From assembly GCF_003473485.1 (NCBI RefSeq), contig NC_053045.1:53424494-53488493 (forward strand): DNA of 64,000 nucleotides, given 5' to 3'. The notes beneath the pieces were generated by a model that worked only from the letters and a program-made list of their open reading frames with translations, had not been told where the DNA came from and did not search any database. The position numbers and the translations under genes were made by a program. Below, piece by piece: positions 1 through 11,511 of this stretch (position 1 is its first letter; every line of letters starts with the position of its first letter). The DNA is from Medicago truncatula. Lineage: Eukaryota; Streptophyta; Magnoliopsida; Fabales; Fabaceae.

Positions 1-964
1 ATTAGGGTTCGGATCCAAACGCGATTCATCAATTGTTTTTGCAGGTTATGTTTGGGTAAGGTATGCCCTTATTTTGAACAACACAAGATATAGTGGCACG
101 AGGGTTTGATTTTGTAAAAGAAAAAAATTCTGATTCAAGTGGAATATATATATTTTTTTTTCTTTTCAAGAAATCAAATTAACTCGTCTAAATTGACACT
201 ATCAAACATGAAGGAAGAGCAAACTTCCACCAAACCAATCCAAATGGGCTAAAACTATTATAATAGCATTGTTACACAATAAAGGATATATTATATCTTA
301 TCCTAATTATAACATTATTTATAAAATAAAATAAAAATGTCGATAAATATAAAACTCTCTAATTTTTTAGATGGATTTATCTATTTTGACAAGTGCCATT
401 TTAACTAAAAGTGTTTAAGATATGAAAATTGAGTTTGACATGACCATAAGACAAAAAACAATTTTAGGGTATTTGCAAGCAACAAACGCTCATGATTTTC
501 TTTTGGGGAACAAGTCGTTCACTGTAAGAAGCTTCCTGACTTTAGATATATACATGAATATGTTTGGATGTCCTTTTTGATATATTCGGGCGGTGGGAGT
601 ATCGATGAAGATGTTATGGTGTACAGGTAGGAGGAAAGCATGCATAAATGGACTTGGTTGATGCTTCACCACTTGTGGGATTAGGGCCCGAAACTTTTGC
701 GGTAGGACATGCAACCCTAAAAGCTAAGTCAAGGAAAGTGGTCAAACATAAGAAAGCGTGTTCTGACAATCAATTTCTTTTTATACCATTTACATTTGAA
801 ACTTTTGGCTTTCTAGCACAAGAGGTCATTAACCTTCTACCTAAAATTCAAAGGGTCATGCATAACAATGTTGTGTCTCTTAAGTCCATGAATTTAACTT
901 ATGTATTTGTTTTATTAGTAAAAATCATGTATACTATATGGATTAAAAAAAATGATTTTTTTCT

Positions 965-1075
965 TGGATATTTTCATCTGTTTTTGTTGTTGTTGTTGTG
1001 ACCGAAGTTTGAACCCTAAACCTGCATATATTATACATTTTACCTACCAACTGAGTTAAACTATTAAGAACATTT
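965..1075 (-). mobile_element. tRNA-derived SINE-like fragment
   Basis: Read on the minus strand, a box-A-like stretch (taactcagttggtag, complement of 1044-1058) is followed about 30 bases later by a box-B-like stretch (gggttcaaact, complement of 1006-1016) and then by repeated caa units. That order is the signature of tRNA-derived plant SINEs. No clear target duplication was found, so it may be a fragment. Confidence 0.5.
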
Positions 1076-1854
1076 TCATTCAAATTTGAACCAAAACCTC
1101 CAACCCCTTAACTTTTAACTTAAATTAGTTCAACTACCCAATTCGCGAATCTCCATATGTTACTTTATTATTATGTCTAAAAAAAATAATTTACATCCAA
1201 TTAAAAAGTAAATGTTTAATGAAAGGAAAGAAAAAGAAAAGAAAAAAAAAAAGACAGAATCGACAGTTGGTTTTGATTGGAAAGATCCGCTATTTGAGTA
1301 ATTATAGACTTTTTCACAAAATGATGTATATTGTTCAACTACTCTAACAAAAGGACACCTAATATTTGAAAGGTTAATTTGGAGGCAAGAAAGAAAGAAA
1401 GAAAAATAATCTAAGCTGAATCAAATCAACGTGAGTTGTTGTTGTTGTCTACGTGAAGAAACAAACCTATCCGAGACAGGTTTATCCCATCTTAATCATT
1501 CAACTACCACAATCACAACAAACAACATTGTCCTTTCCTTCGATCCTTTCCTTCTCATTGTGGTTGCTTCACAATCGTAAAACCTTTCCAATGGGTCACT
1601 CCAACGCAAACAAACTTCTCTATATTTTTTTTTGCTCTTACGTTAATAACACTATTAATTGTTATTGGCGCCTTATGCCTCTTACCTGTTCTAACATTGA
1701 GGAATATTATTGAGGTTGGTTTTTATGTTTTCTTGTTTTTTTTTCTTCATCTGGGTGCTCTTCATGTGGTTTAGCTTATAGCTCAAGATTTAGCATTAAG
1801 GTTTCCCATTGTATTTTATGGCATGTAAAATTCATGTATAATTTTTTTTTAACA

Positions 1855-1985
1855 CCGTCAATTATCGATGATCCTTAGATCATTAAAAACGTTTGACTTT
1901 AACATAACTATCTCTAAAGTCATAAATATGATTGGTTGTGATTTGTTGGTAGTGTAAAACATTTTACATTGATGATGTATCAAAA
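1855..1985. mobile_element. Degenerate MITE related to the one at 52661
   Basis: The stretch shares words (tttgact near the middle, gtcata, ttgtgatt.gtt, gtgtaaaa.nttttaca) in the same order with the inverted-repeat element at 52661-52815. The right terminus is recognisable and the left one is decayed. Confidence 0.35.
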
Positions 1986-2260
1986 TTGAACTCTAAGTTA
2001 ATGCAACTTATGTTTATGCTTTTTAAACAGCCTTCAATTTGATCATTTCTTATGTTTAATGCTCAATGTTATGTAGTGTCAAAGCTAAGATACAGACACC
2101 TGCAAATATATTTAGCTTCAAAGGATCTCTTTATAAATTGCAATTTGCAATTATGAATCATTCACTCCTTATCTTATCTTTTTTATTGCAGTAAATTAAA
2201 TTGGATGAATTGAGTTGGGCTTGGATGCTCTTGCAGTTGCAGTTGATCTACTACTAATTG

Positions 2261-5183
2261 ATGGGATTCCACCTAGCCTTGTTTCTCTTTCTGGCATCTC
2301 TTCGTTTGATTTCAACTCAAGATATTGAACATGGTTCCATCGAAGTAAACGGAGTTCAAGGAATTGCTGAAAATGATGATAACTTCATTTGCGCTACTAT
2401 TGATTGGTGGCCTCAAGAAAAGTGTGACTACAATTATTGCCCCTGGGGCTCTTCATCTGTTCTCAATTTGGTTAGTATTTAGGTCCTCGTATTTTTTTTT
2501 ATCAGTAAGAATCAAACTCGGCATTTTGAAGTTTACATCACTCACATACACTGCACACCAATCACTTGTGTTGTGTTAGACTTAGACCCCTATACTGTAT
2601 ATATCCCTTGCACATGCATTCTCTCATTTTGAACTATAGAAAGCTTTGAAGCAGTATTACTGATAACTCAATGTGGAATGGCTTTTCAGGACTTGTCTAA
2701 TCCTATCCTTGCAAAGGTAATACAAGGTATGTATGTATATCCATAACCTACAACAGCAATGCATTTTTACTAGTAGTATCAATCTTGGAATATTTATTTT
2801 AAGTCTGATGTTATTCTTTCTATAATGGTTACTTGATAGCTCTCAGGCCTTTGAGGATAAGAGTTGGAGGTTCATTGCAAGACCAAGTGCTGTATGAGGT
2901 AGGAAGTTTGAAGTCCCCTTGCCAAAATTTTCAAAAGATGAAGGGTGGATTGTTTGGATTTTCAAAGGGATGTTTACACATGAAAAGGTGGGATGAGCTG
3001 AATCATTTTTTCAAAAATACAGGGTGAGTCAGAATTGTATTCATTAGATTAGATTCTTGTTCTTTTTCATCAACTATCTCCTCTTTTTGCTTCTAGCCAA
3101 AGTAAGAGTTTGAAAAGTTAAATTAGGTTCTCTTATGTAGGAGGGTATTGCAAGTCTGTGACAAAAAGTCACAAGATTTATTTGCTAAAAAGTAAAAATA
3201 TCACTTGCTGTCACTTTTCTGTAGCCTGGTAAGAACCAAATGAATTTGTTTCTGCTACAAAAGAAAAATCACTTTTATGCTAGAACTTAGAATTTATCAC
3301 TTGCAGGGCCATGGTGACTTTTGGCTTGAATGCACTCCGTGGGAGGCACCAAATTAGTCGTAAGGTTTGGGGAGGAGACTGGGACCCTACAAATGCTTAT
3401 GATTTTATAAATTACACTATTTCAAAAGAATACGAAATTGATTCATGGGAGTTTGGTAAGACAACACAAGAAAAGCTATTTGTTATGTTATGTCAACTCT
3501 ATTTCATTGGAAACTTATTCTTTGCATGATGCCATATAGGTAATGAGTTGAGTGGTCAAGGCATTGGTGCAAGTGTTGATGCTGCACAATACGGGAAAGA
3601 CTTGATCAAGCTTAAACAAAATTTAAACAAACTATACAAGTACACCAAGTTCAAACCATCACTTATAGCACCAGGAGGTTTCTATCAAAAGGAATGGTTT
3701 GATAAGCTTCTTGAGGTTTCAGGCACAGGCGTTGTCGATGTGATCACTCATCATGTATACAATTTGGGACCAGGTTTGCATGGTTCTTTCTGCTGTAGTC
3801 ATTAATAGATGACATTCAACATATTTGTTAGAATATTACTAGAGGTTTAAATGATTTGTTTTTGTTTAGGTAATGATGCACATCTTGAAAATAAGATTCT
3901 AGATCCAGCGCACTTAAGTAAGGTAGAATCAATTTTTAGCAATCTTTCAGAAACCATTCAAACACATGGTCCTTGGTCGGCTGCTTGGGTTGGAGAAGCC
4001 GGCGGGGCATTCAACAGTGGTGGTCGTGATGTTTCTAACACATTTGTGGATAGCTTTTGGTAATGTTTGGAAATTCCTTCCACCATTTTGTGTTCTTTTT
4101 TTTGTGCTAAATTAATGATTATGCTTTATTTTGTAAAAGAGAAATTAGAAATTCTGAAATTTAAATTAATTGTAGGTACTTAGATCAACTTGGATTAGCA
4201 TCCAGATACAACACTAAGGTCTATTGCAGGCAGACCTTAATTGGAGGAAACTATGGCCTTCTTAATGTCACCACTTTCACTCCCAATCCTGACTACTACA
4301 GGCAAGTGTAAATTGAAAAAAAAAATGTACAATGAAGGAGAAAACAGTAATATATATCTGTTTTTCCAAATTGTTTAAGAATTATAATATGTATGGCCAA
4401 TTATTTAATATATCTAATCCTATGTTTTGGATTTGATTTTGAGCAGTGCACTTTTGTGGCATAAACTTATGGGGAAAGGTGTTCTTGCAGCTTCTAGTGA
4501 TGTTTTTTCACCATTTTTACGAACTTACGCCCATTGTTCAAAAGGCAGAGTAAGTATGCTAATTTGACATGTAAATTTATAAAACTTCAGCTGATACAAA
4601 ATCATATAGAACAACACTGCACACTGACATTTGGCATACAAATTTTATCATATAAGAATCATTACATTACATGTATGTGCACAAAAGCTTTTGACAGTTA
4701 GCAAATTGAATTTTAGCTCAACACATTGGAGCATTCCTATAACCATTCTTAATTTCTTTCACTCTGCAGGATGGAGTAACATTACTGCTAATCAACTTAA
4801 GCAATCAGACTAAGTTCATACTCAATGTTCATGACAGCGTGCATGTGAGTAATGGAGAAAATGAAGATGCAAAAAGCAACACCCACATGGATAATTCATT
4901 CATTAATCAACTCAAGAAGGCATTTTCTTGGGTTGGAACAAAACTATCAGATGTCACATTCAGGGAGGAGTACCACTTAACACCAGAAGATAATGACCTA
5001 AATAGCAAAACCATGTTGCTGAATGGTAGTCCGCTAAAGTTAACAGATGATGGAGAAATTCCTAAATTGGATCCAGTACTCAATAATGTATATTCTTCGA
5101 TACACGTAGATCCTTTATCCATTGCATTTATTGTATACCCCAACCTTGATGCTCCAACTTGTTTTGGAAACAGTAAATTGTAA
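2261..5183 (+). CDS. Heparanase-like protein, GH79 glycoside hydrolase
   Basis: Nine coding exons: 2261-2470, 2690-2726, 2840-3023, 3307-3455, 3540-3773, 3870-4059, 4176-4301, 4447-4549 and 4770-5183. They join in frame to 548 aa, the usual size for plant heparanase-like (AtGUS) proteins. The start is the ATG at 2261, followed by a hydrophobic signal peptide (MGFHLALFLFLASLRLIS). Family hallmarks are the early GSLQDQ segment, the acid/base glutamate in EFGNE (about E196), the nucleophile glutamate in WVGEAGG (about E314) and the C-terminal SIAFIVYPN strand. Known plant members are secreted or wall-associated beta-glucuronidases that trim glucuronic acid from arabinogalactan proteins; that role is inferred here. 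It most resembles the heparanase-like 3 type. Intron 7 is GC-AG. The closest neighbour, the SNARE gene, is convergent. Confidence 0.93.
4302..4446 (+). other. GC-AG intron in the GH79 gene
   Basis: The exon ends ...DYY plus AG and the intron begins gcaagt; the acceptor is gagcag at 4441-4446. Joining 4301 to 4447 gives the conserved DYYSALLWHKLMG segment. A GT lies four bases downstream at 4306 (gtgtaa). Using it would shift the frame and hit TAA within six codons, so the GC donor is the productive one. Confidence 0.85.
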
Positions 5184-5941
5184 CAAGAAATGTTTTTTGA
5201 ATCTTGTAGAATATTAGGAATTTGGAATTGTAAACTCATTGAAATTTTACGTAGTAGCTCTATTTTTTCTTCACAGCAAAATGCCTTCAGAACAGTTGGG
5301 CGTTATATGGGAGCAAGGACGAAAAGGGAGGAGAATCCCCGGGTTTGTGTAGAACAGTGTTTTTCAATAGAAGCATGGAATAATATACTCATACTTATGA
5401 GTAATATCTTCTTTGTTTAGAGAATATTATAAAGGGAGGAAAATGATTGGTAAGTTTATTCAAAATCCTCCAAAGTCCTCCCTTGATGCATTTACAGTTC
5501 CCACTTATTGGAGGATTTTAGCCCAATGAAGAAAAATAAAACTCTGCAAGCTATTAAACAAGGTAGTAAACTACTCTCCCTTCCAATTCCCATTCCCCGT
5601 CCCTTTATCGTCAAAGTCATCTCTTGCCTTTTCCTCCCAAACAAAACCTTAGGATTTATCACTACAGGTTTGTTAGTCATTACTGTGAACGGTTTGATTC
5701 TACAATGATAAATTAAAAATTCTATATAAAGAGATTTTCTTTCCACTGTCGTTTGTTGTTAGTTATTATGGTCAATTTATCACAAGACATAAAGAAGTTT
5801 GAATGGAGCAGCGACATTGCACAAAAGGTGAATTTAATCTAGGGCAAATTCAGTAAGTGTAAAAACTAAAGATGGTCTTTAACCCAAATGATGTATCCAT
5901 TACAGTATGGAAAAACAATGATTAAAAGTTGAAAATCAGTC
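5184..5941. other. Convergent intergenic region between GH79 and SNAP genes
   Basis: This is 3' UTR and spacer for two convergent genes. Open frames at 5492-5746 and 5508-5708 overlap on opposite strands and have no domain or splice support. No RNA gene was recognised. Confidence 0.5.
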
Positions 5942-7681
5942 TTATTTTCCCATTAGACGACGAGCACGCTGATTAGCGCCTTTCACTCGGAAATTCAACT
6001 CATCCACATCATCATCTAAATGACCCAAGGCTTTGTTATGCCTGCAACATTTACCAAAATAAATTATGGGTTGATACAGATGCCAAATCGACCATCACTT
6101 TGTTATTTGTTTAAGATTAAACAGTAAATAGAATACAATTGACTAACCTCTCAATTTCTGATCCCATGTCAACAGCCATGTCTTTTAGCTCTCCCAATAG
6201 ATCACTTAAATTTGACAGTGCATCATCTTGCTTACCCTTTTCAAACTGTTTCAGGACACTTTATTTAGCATCTGAATTCTATATTAACACTAATATTGTG
6301 CAAGGTAAAGAAGAAAATCACAAATGAAAATGAAGAGTTTGCAACATTATTAATGGCTGTGAATAAAACTGATGATGCAAACTAGTGATCTGATCAATAG
6401 AGTTGAAAGTATAGTAGTATAATGGAAAGTAACCAACAAAGATTAAATGGATTTATATCAGAAAGAAACTAAAGCTTTATCAAGTTCAGCAGGCTTAATT
6501 TATAGAACAGTTTAATCTTTCACTGAGTTGATACGAACCTCAACTTTTGTAAGTGCATCTGTTGGTTCCTGAGGTGGAGTTCGCAGCCTGGACTGCCCTT
6601 CGGATGCAGAAGTCAATCCCAACTTCTCTCTCTGTTCCAAGTGGTTTCCCTTTCTTCTGACCGCATCATCTACATATAACATGAAGCACATTATACCTAT
6701 GATAATGATACAACACAAAATAATTAGAAAAGAAAAGATATGGAGAGAAAATATTAACCTCCAAAAATAACAGGGCCTGTTATTGTACGTGTCTTCTTTG
6801 GTTTCCATGTTTTGGAGAAGAGGCCACCAAGGCTTCCCAAAAGCTTTTCTCCCTGGAAGCAGGTAATAAGACAGTCAAAATTTAGTAAATTTTCGGAACA
6901 GCTTGGAGCTTCTCTAACAAAATAAGTTTATAGAAATGCAAAAGCTAATTTCAACTAATAAGAAAAACTATTTTTTTAAAAATACTCATAGGCTTGCAAG
7001 ATTCTTTTTGATATTTCTTTTTCCATAAGTGCTTGTGGAGAAGTTTATCAAAACTGACACTTAGTCCACGATACCAATTTGAACGGGTTTCATCACACAA
7101 GTTCTATGAAAATCAACATAAATTTTTCCAAAAAGGCAAAACAACATGAAGAAAGCACTATATAAAAGCACCCGAACAAATGTATATTAAGAAGATTATA
7201 CCCGACTTAAATCTCGATCAATGTCGGTGGCGACATGGTGACTCCTAGTAATTTGCTCACCCTGGTGATGAAGGGTGACCAATGTCTTGGCAGCATCCTC
7301 TCTTATGTTCTCTGCTATCTTCAAACAATTGTGTACCGATTTGGTAGTCTCCTCAGCCTTGTAAACAGCATAATTCTCCAACTCCTGCATGGATTGATTC
7401 TCTACTCCGCCAGAATCACGGAAATGATTCTTATACCTGTTACGGTCTGCTGATCGATGAGCATACGTTGATGATGGAGTTTTCTTACCGTCATCAACAT
7501 CATCAAACGGGTTGGTGTTCACTTCTAAGGTAACTAGTGCTCGTTCTGAAGACGACGTCTTCTTCGATGAACTCGTCTTTCTGCTATCATTTTCCTCATC
7601 ATCAGAATCAAACGGATTCGACCAGGATTTAACATCATTGACGGGACCAACTTTGACAGGGGAATTCTTTGAATTGAACAT
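5942..7681 (-). CDS. SNAP33: SNAP25-type t-SNARE (SNAP33 homologue)
   Basis: Five coding exons, in transcript order 7681-7202, 6852-6759, 6669-6539, 6245-6148 and 6041-5942, join to exactly 300 aa, the length of Arabidopsis SNAP33. The N-terminus has two NPF motifs (NPFDSDDE, NPFDDVDDG). A Qb SNARE helix lies in exon 1 (around KAEETTKSVHNCLKIAEN to DRDLSR, zero-layer Q in HHQGEQI). A linker (GEKLLGSLGGLFSKTWKPKK) leads to the Qc SNARE helix ending NQRARRLMGK. As in other plant SNAP33 proteins no palmitoylated cysteine cluster is seen. The family forms plasma-membrane SNARE complexes with syntaxins of the KNOLLE and PEN1 type in cytokinesis and pathogen-related secretion. A leader intron is predicted at 7758-8027, with the first leader exon around 8028-8090. 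Confidence 0.94.
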
Positions 7682-8606
7682 TGTCGTCTCTGTTATTGCA
7701 GAATTGAGTGAAATGCAGATGAAACGTAAAGTTCTCAACAAATCCTGAATTTACTCCCTGTAATATTGAAGCAAGATCTATTGAGACCCAAACATGAATA
7801 TTCTTAATCTTAATCAACTTATGAGAAAAGCATCAATTAATAGTGGTGTTGACTAAAAAGGGCAAATCAGATAAACTAGGGTAGAAAGAATAAATAAAAA
7901 CGTTAATACAGTAAGAGTAAAGAAACACAAAAAAAAGGGTACAAAAGTTGCATCAAGAAGAGGGTATAAAATCAACAGAAGAATATGATGGAATTAAGGG
8001 GAAAATAATAAAAATTGAAAGTTGTACCTGGAAGAAGTCCTCGGAGAAGAGGGAGGAATTAGAATAAGAACAAAGACAATTGGAAAATGGCGTCAGTCAA
8101 CAAAAGTTCGATTGGGAAACTGCAAAGAAAACGCAGTTTGCGAAGAAGAAAGAAGAACTTGGAGTGAACGTGTTTTTGGTGATTGACGCGCTCTTCTTTT
8201 TTCGTTTCGATTATTTATTTATTACTATAGGGGGCGTTCTTTCTGTTTCTGAATTTAGCCGTTGAGTTGAGTTTAATGGATCTGATCTAGTGGGGTTGGG
8301 ACTTCGGTGGGACCTTTTCAGATGTGCTCTGTCTGTCATAGGATGGATATTCACTGCTATGATTTTATTTTTTTTACCAAAAATACTCACAAAAACTTTT
8401 ATTCTCTTTCAATAAAAAATACAAATTTAATAATTCAAAAAAATAATTTCAAATACTTTAGTCGTTAAGAGAATATCTTTTTGCTGCCATGTAATGTTTT
8501 CATCCGATATATATGTTCACCTTATTACGATAGAATTGAAAAGAAAAAATTCAGTCCATAAATCTCTAAATTTTATCTTCTTCAAAAACACACAAATCTT
8601 CCATTC

Positions 8607-8655
8607 AAGTATATATATTTATATTTGCTCAAAAAAAAAAAGTATATATTTATAT
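8607..8655 (+). mobile_element. Ultrashort A-tailed insertion
   Basis: The 15-nt segment ttgctcaaaaaaaaa (8625-8639) separates two near-identical AT-rich direct repeats, 8607-8624 and 8640-8655, which differ by one extra ta unit. The second repeat also contains the left target duplication of the next element. The AT-rich flanks make this a weaker case than others. Confidence 0.4.
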
Positions 8656-9458
8656 GGTGAATTCTAGAGTGAGGGTTCAATTAAGTCTCTTACCGGTGAA
8701 CCACTATTAACAATAATTGAGAGCCATTAGATCAATCAAGCGCATATATTCTATTATAGGCTATCTGCACTAGATCTTTTTGTCTGTTCTCTCCCATCTT
8801 CTGCTCCCCTTTTCCCATTCATCAGTGACCGCATTTACATAAACCCATCTCCCTTCTTCGTATAATTATTTGGGAGTTCATTGGTTGTGCATCCTTCCAA
8901 CTTTAAGATTATAATGAAGAGAATGAGGGAATGTCTGAAGTTGTTGAGAGAGGTTTTGATTTATTTACGATTTAAAAATCCTTCATGCTTTATTATTCTC
9001 ATTGAAATTATGAAGATAAAAGTTTATTTTTTAAATTATCAAATCATTATGCATTGAATTTGAATGAAATCAATGTGGATTGTGAATCAATTTTGTTGAG
9101 AGGGGTGTTTACTTACAACAAATTGTAACTCACATTTGCTTAACCAAACATGGTGAGAAGAAACATATGGAACAGTCGCATTATTTCAAATCCATATTTC
9201 CATTGCACACCTTTAGTTAATGCTTAAAACATTATGTTGTAGTGTGTCTTGGTTAAAATAACATCTTGTGCAGAAGTTTTGGTTAGAAAGGAACCGGATG
9301 GGGAAGAGAAAAGGAAAGGAACGTGATTGTGTGTAGCAAGGTAAACTTGTTCTCATTTTTAATTTTCAACAAAATCTAAACGTTAATTAAATCTAACGTT
9401 ATTTTATTCATAGTCCATCGACGAGGTACTTAATTGAACCCTCACCCTAAAATCCACC
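8656..9458. mobile_element. Mutator-type non-autonomous element (803 bp)
   Basis: The ends are inverted repeats: the left end begins ggtgaattctagagtgaggg and the right end, complemented, begins ggtggattttagggtgaggg. The match continues through gttcaattaagt. The element is flanked by a perfect 9-bp direct repeat tatttatat (8647-8655 and 9459-9467). A 9-bp target duplication with long terminal repeats is characteristic of Mutator-like elements. No transposase coding capacity is seen inside. Confidence 0.82.
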
Positions 9459-9467
9459 TATTTATAT

Positions 9468-11500
9468 AGTCTAAAAGAATCAACAATGTCGAGGTTGAGA
9501 TTGATTAAAATTTATGTTACATATAACCTCCTCAATCATGTGATCAAAATCAACAACTTTGGGATTAAAATCTCATCAACCTTTTATATCCTAAACTCCT
9601 TTTGATTTAAATATGTTTTTATTTTCAATAATTATGTTTTTTTTTCTTTTTCTTTTAACCTTTATAAATATACTAATTGCTGCTTTTTTCTTAACATAAT
9701 ACAACCGATCAACAGAAGACGGTGGAAATTTTGTAAAACAAAAACACACTGGGATCCAAAAACCGCTCAATCATGAACAAGTAGCAAATGACTTATTTCC
9801 TTGACTTCAATTATTAGTATTTTTTTATACATATGATTCCTTATCATCTGTTTCTAGTTCTTGTTCTCAGTTATTTTCCACAATACCTACTTGTATTGCC
9901 CACTTGATTTAAAATTAGATGTGATAGGTTTTCTCCCTAAAAAAAAGACAAAAATCTATATGCGTGTATTTTTCTTCTTTTTTTGGCGCGAATCAGATAT
10001 TCTCTTTTGATCAATTGCAAAGAGTAATCCTTTGAGATGGATATGACCGTAACGGGTGGCAAAGCTCAAATACATGTGTGTATGGAAACATTAATTAAAA
10101 GAGTTTTAAAATATGATAATCAATTTCAACATATAGGAATTGATAAAGAATCAAACAACTCCAAAGATAAATTTCAAATATAATCATCATAATAATTATT
10201 TCAATTAATTTAAAAGGCATCCTTTCAAAATTTGTTTGGACTTAACATATGTTGTAGCCCTCACTCAAACACAAACATATAGGAATTGATAAAGAATCAA
10301 ACAACTCCAAAGATAAATTTCAAATATAATCATCATAATAATTATTTCAATTAATTTAAAAGGCATCCTTTCAAAATTTGTTTGGACTTAACATATATTT
10401 TAGCCCTTGAGACGGAGGGCGTCAAACAACAACAAGAACAACAACAATAGAGTGTCAAGAGGTGGTTGAGGATGTCATACAAAAGTGGTGATGGTGAAAG
10501 GTGGAATTGGTGTCATGCAATGATCTGTTATGCAGTTCGCTTCTTTTGGCTTCAATAGAAGCTGACACCAAGGAACAAGAAAAAACACTGTCCAGAATAT
10601 ATCAATTTTCTTTCTATGGATGCATTTGCAAACTACAACCCCTGCCAAAGAATAGCAGTTCAAATTAGTGGAATTGGATTTGTGAAACACTTCACAAGAG
10701 TCATAAAGGAAAGTGCAAGATTGATAGTACACATATGTTCTAGAAACCGGCAATGAAGAAAATTTCAGCACTTTTGAATTAAAGATGGGGCAAACTCCAA
10801 TTTTTTAACAACTGAAACAGAGGGAAGGAACCTAATGCATCATCATGGTACTATGTTCTGGCCATTGTTACAAACTTCCGTTATTTTCTTTTCTCCATAA
10901 AATTAGATGTTAGAAGTTCTGCTCCTCGACTTGTTCCTGGTCAGAGCCTCAGCAGAAAGCCGGAATTTGCGGCAGAGCATGGTCAGACTAGAGAGGAGTT
11001 ATTTTAATAGAGGAGAAAGATAAACTCACAAGTACTGCGTAGTATGCAGCTATAAGGACCCAGAACCACTACACTCACCCTATAGAATACAAGAGAACCG
11101 GGTCAAAGCCACAAAGGTCACTGATCTAAACCACATGGCTGAGAAAAACACGAGATAAGAATTATATGCTGGACTTTGAACTCAATCTAACAAGAATTGT
11201 GAGTTCGATCATTCCACTTTGTAGACACCGGTGGTTTCTAGTTAGCAAGCTATTTTTATGTTGAGATTGTAGCTTTAGAGATACATTGACACAAACCTTG
11301 AAGATCCATTCTTTAAGCCAATTCAGAAAGACTTAGACCAATGACAGCCTCTATGTTTCAAAGGGATATCTGACAGAAGTCATGGGTTTTTATGCTCTCG
11401 TTGAAGCTTCAATAAAAAAATAGGAAAAAGGAAAAAAAACGTTACAACTTTGAATAGCCTATAATGGATAAGAAAGAGGAAAAATGATATGTGTAACTTC
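9468..11500. other. Intergenic, with duplicated segment and 3' region of the coiled-coil gene
   Basis: No confident exon. An open frame at 10475-10771 on the minus strand has no recognisable domain. The segment includes the direct repeat at 10129-10407. Any missing last exon and the 3' UTR of the coiled-coil gene should lie in 10450-11500. A basic stretch on the minus strand near 10990-10900 (MLCRKFRLSAEALTRNKSRS) is a possible but unproven terminal exon. Confidence 0.4.
10129..10407 (+). repeat. 133-bp direct repeat, period 146
   Basis: 10129-10261 and 10275-10407 are almost identical, starting acataggaattgat-like (acatataggaattg) and ending tagccct, with two mismatches near the end. A 13-base spacer (10262-10274) separates them. 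This is a recent tandem duplication in intergenic DNA. Confidence 0.9.
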
Positions 11501-11511
11501 TAAATTCATAC

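Larger units (their letters stand above)
1..2260. other. Gene-poor left flank
   Basis: No convincing coding exon is seen. Short open frames at 490-714, 648-1001 and 1453-1713 have no recognisable domain, no splice-linked partner and biased low-complexity stretches, so they are not called. The stretch holds a SINE-like piece near 965-1075 and a degenerate inverted-repeat element near 1855-1985. The last few hundred bases are probably promoter and leader of the GH79 gene; a pyrimidine tract ending in cag near 2190 could be the end of a leader intron. Confidence 0.5.

Noticed and set aside
648-1001. 117-codon plus-strand frame
   Set aside because: The last third runs through poly-T and the SINE tail; no recognisable domain.
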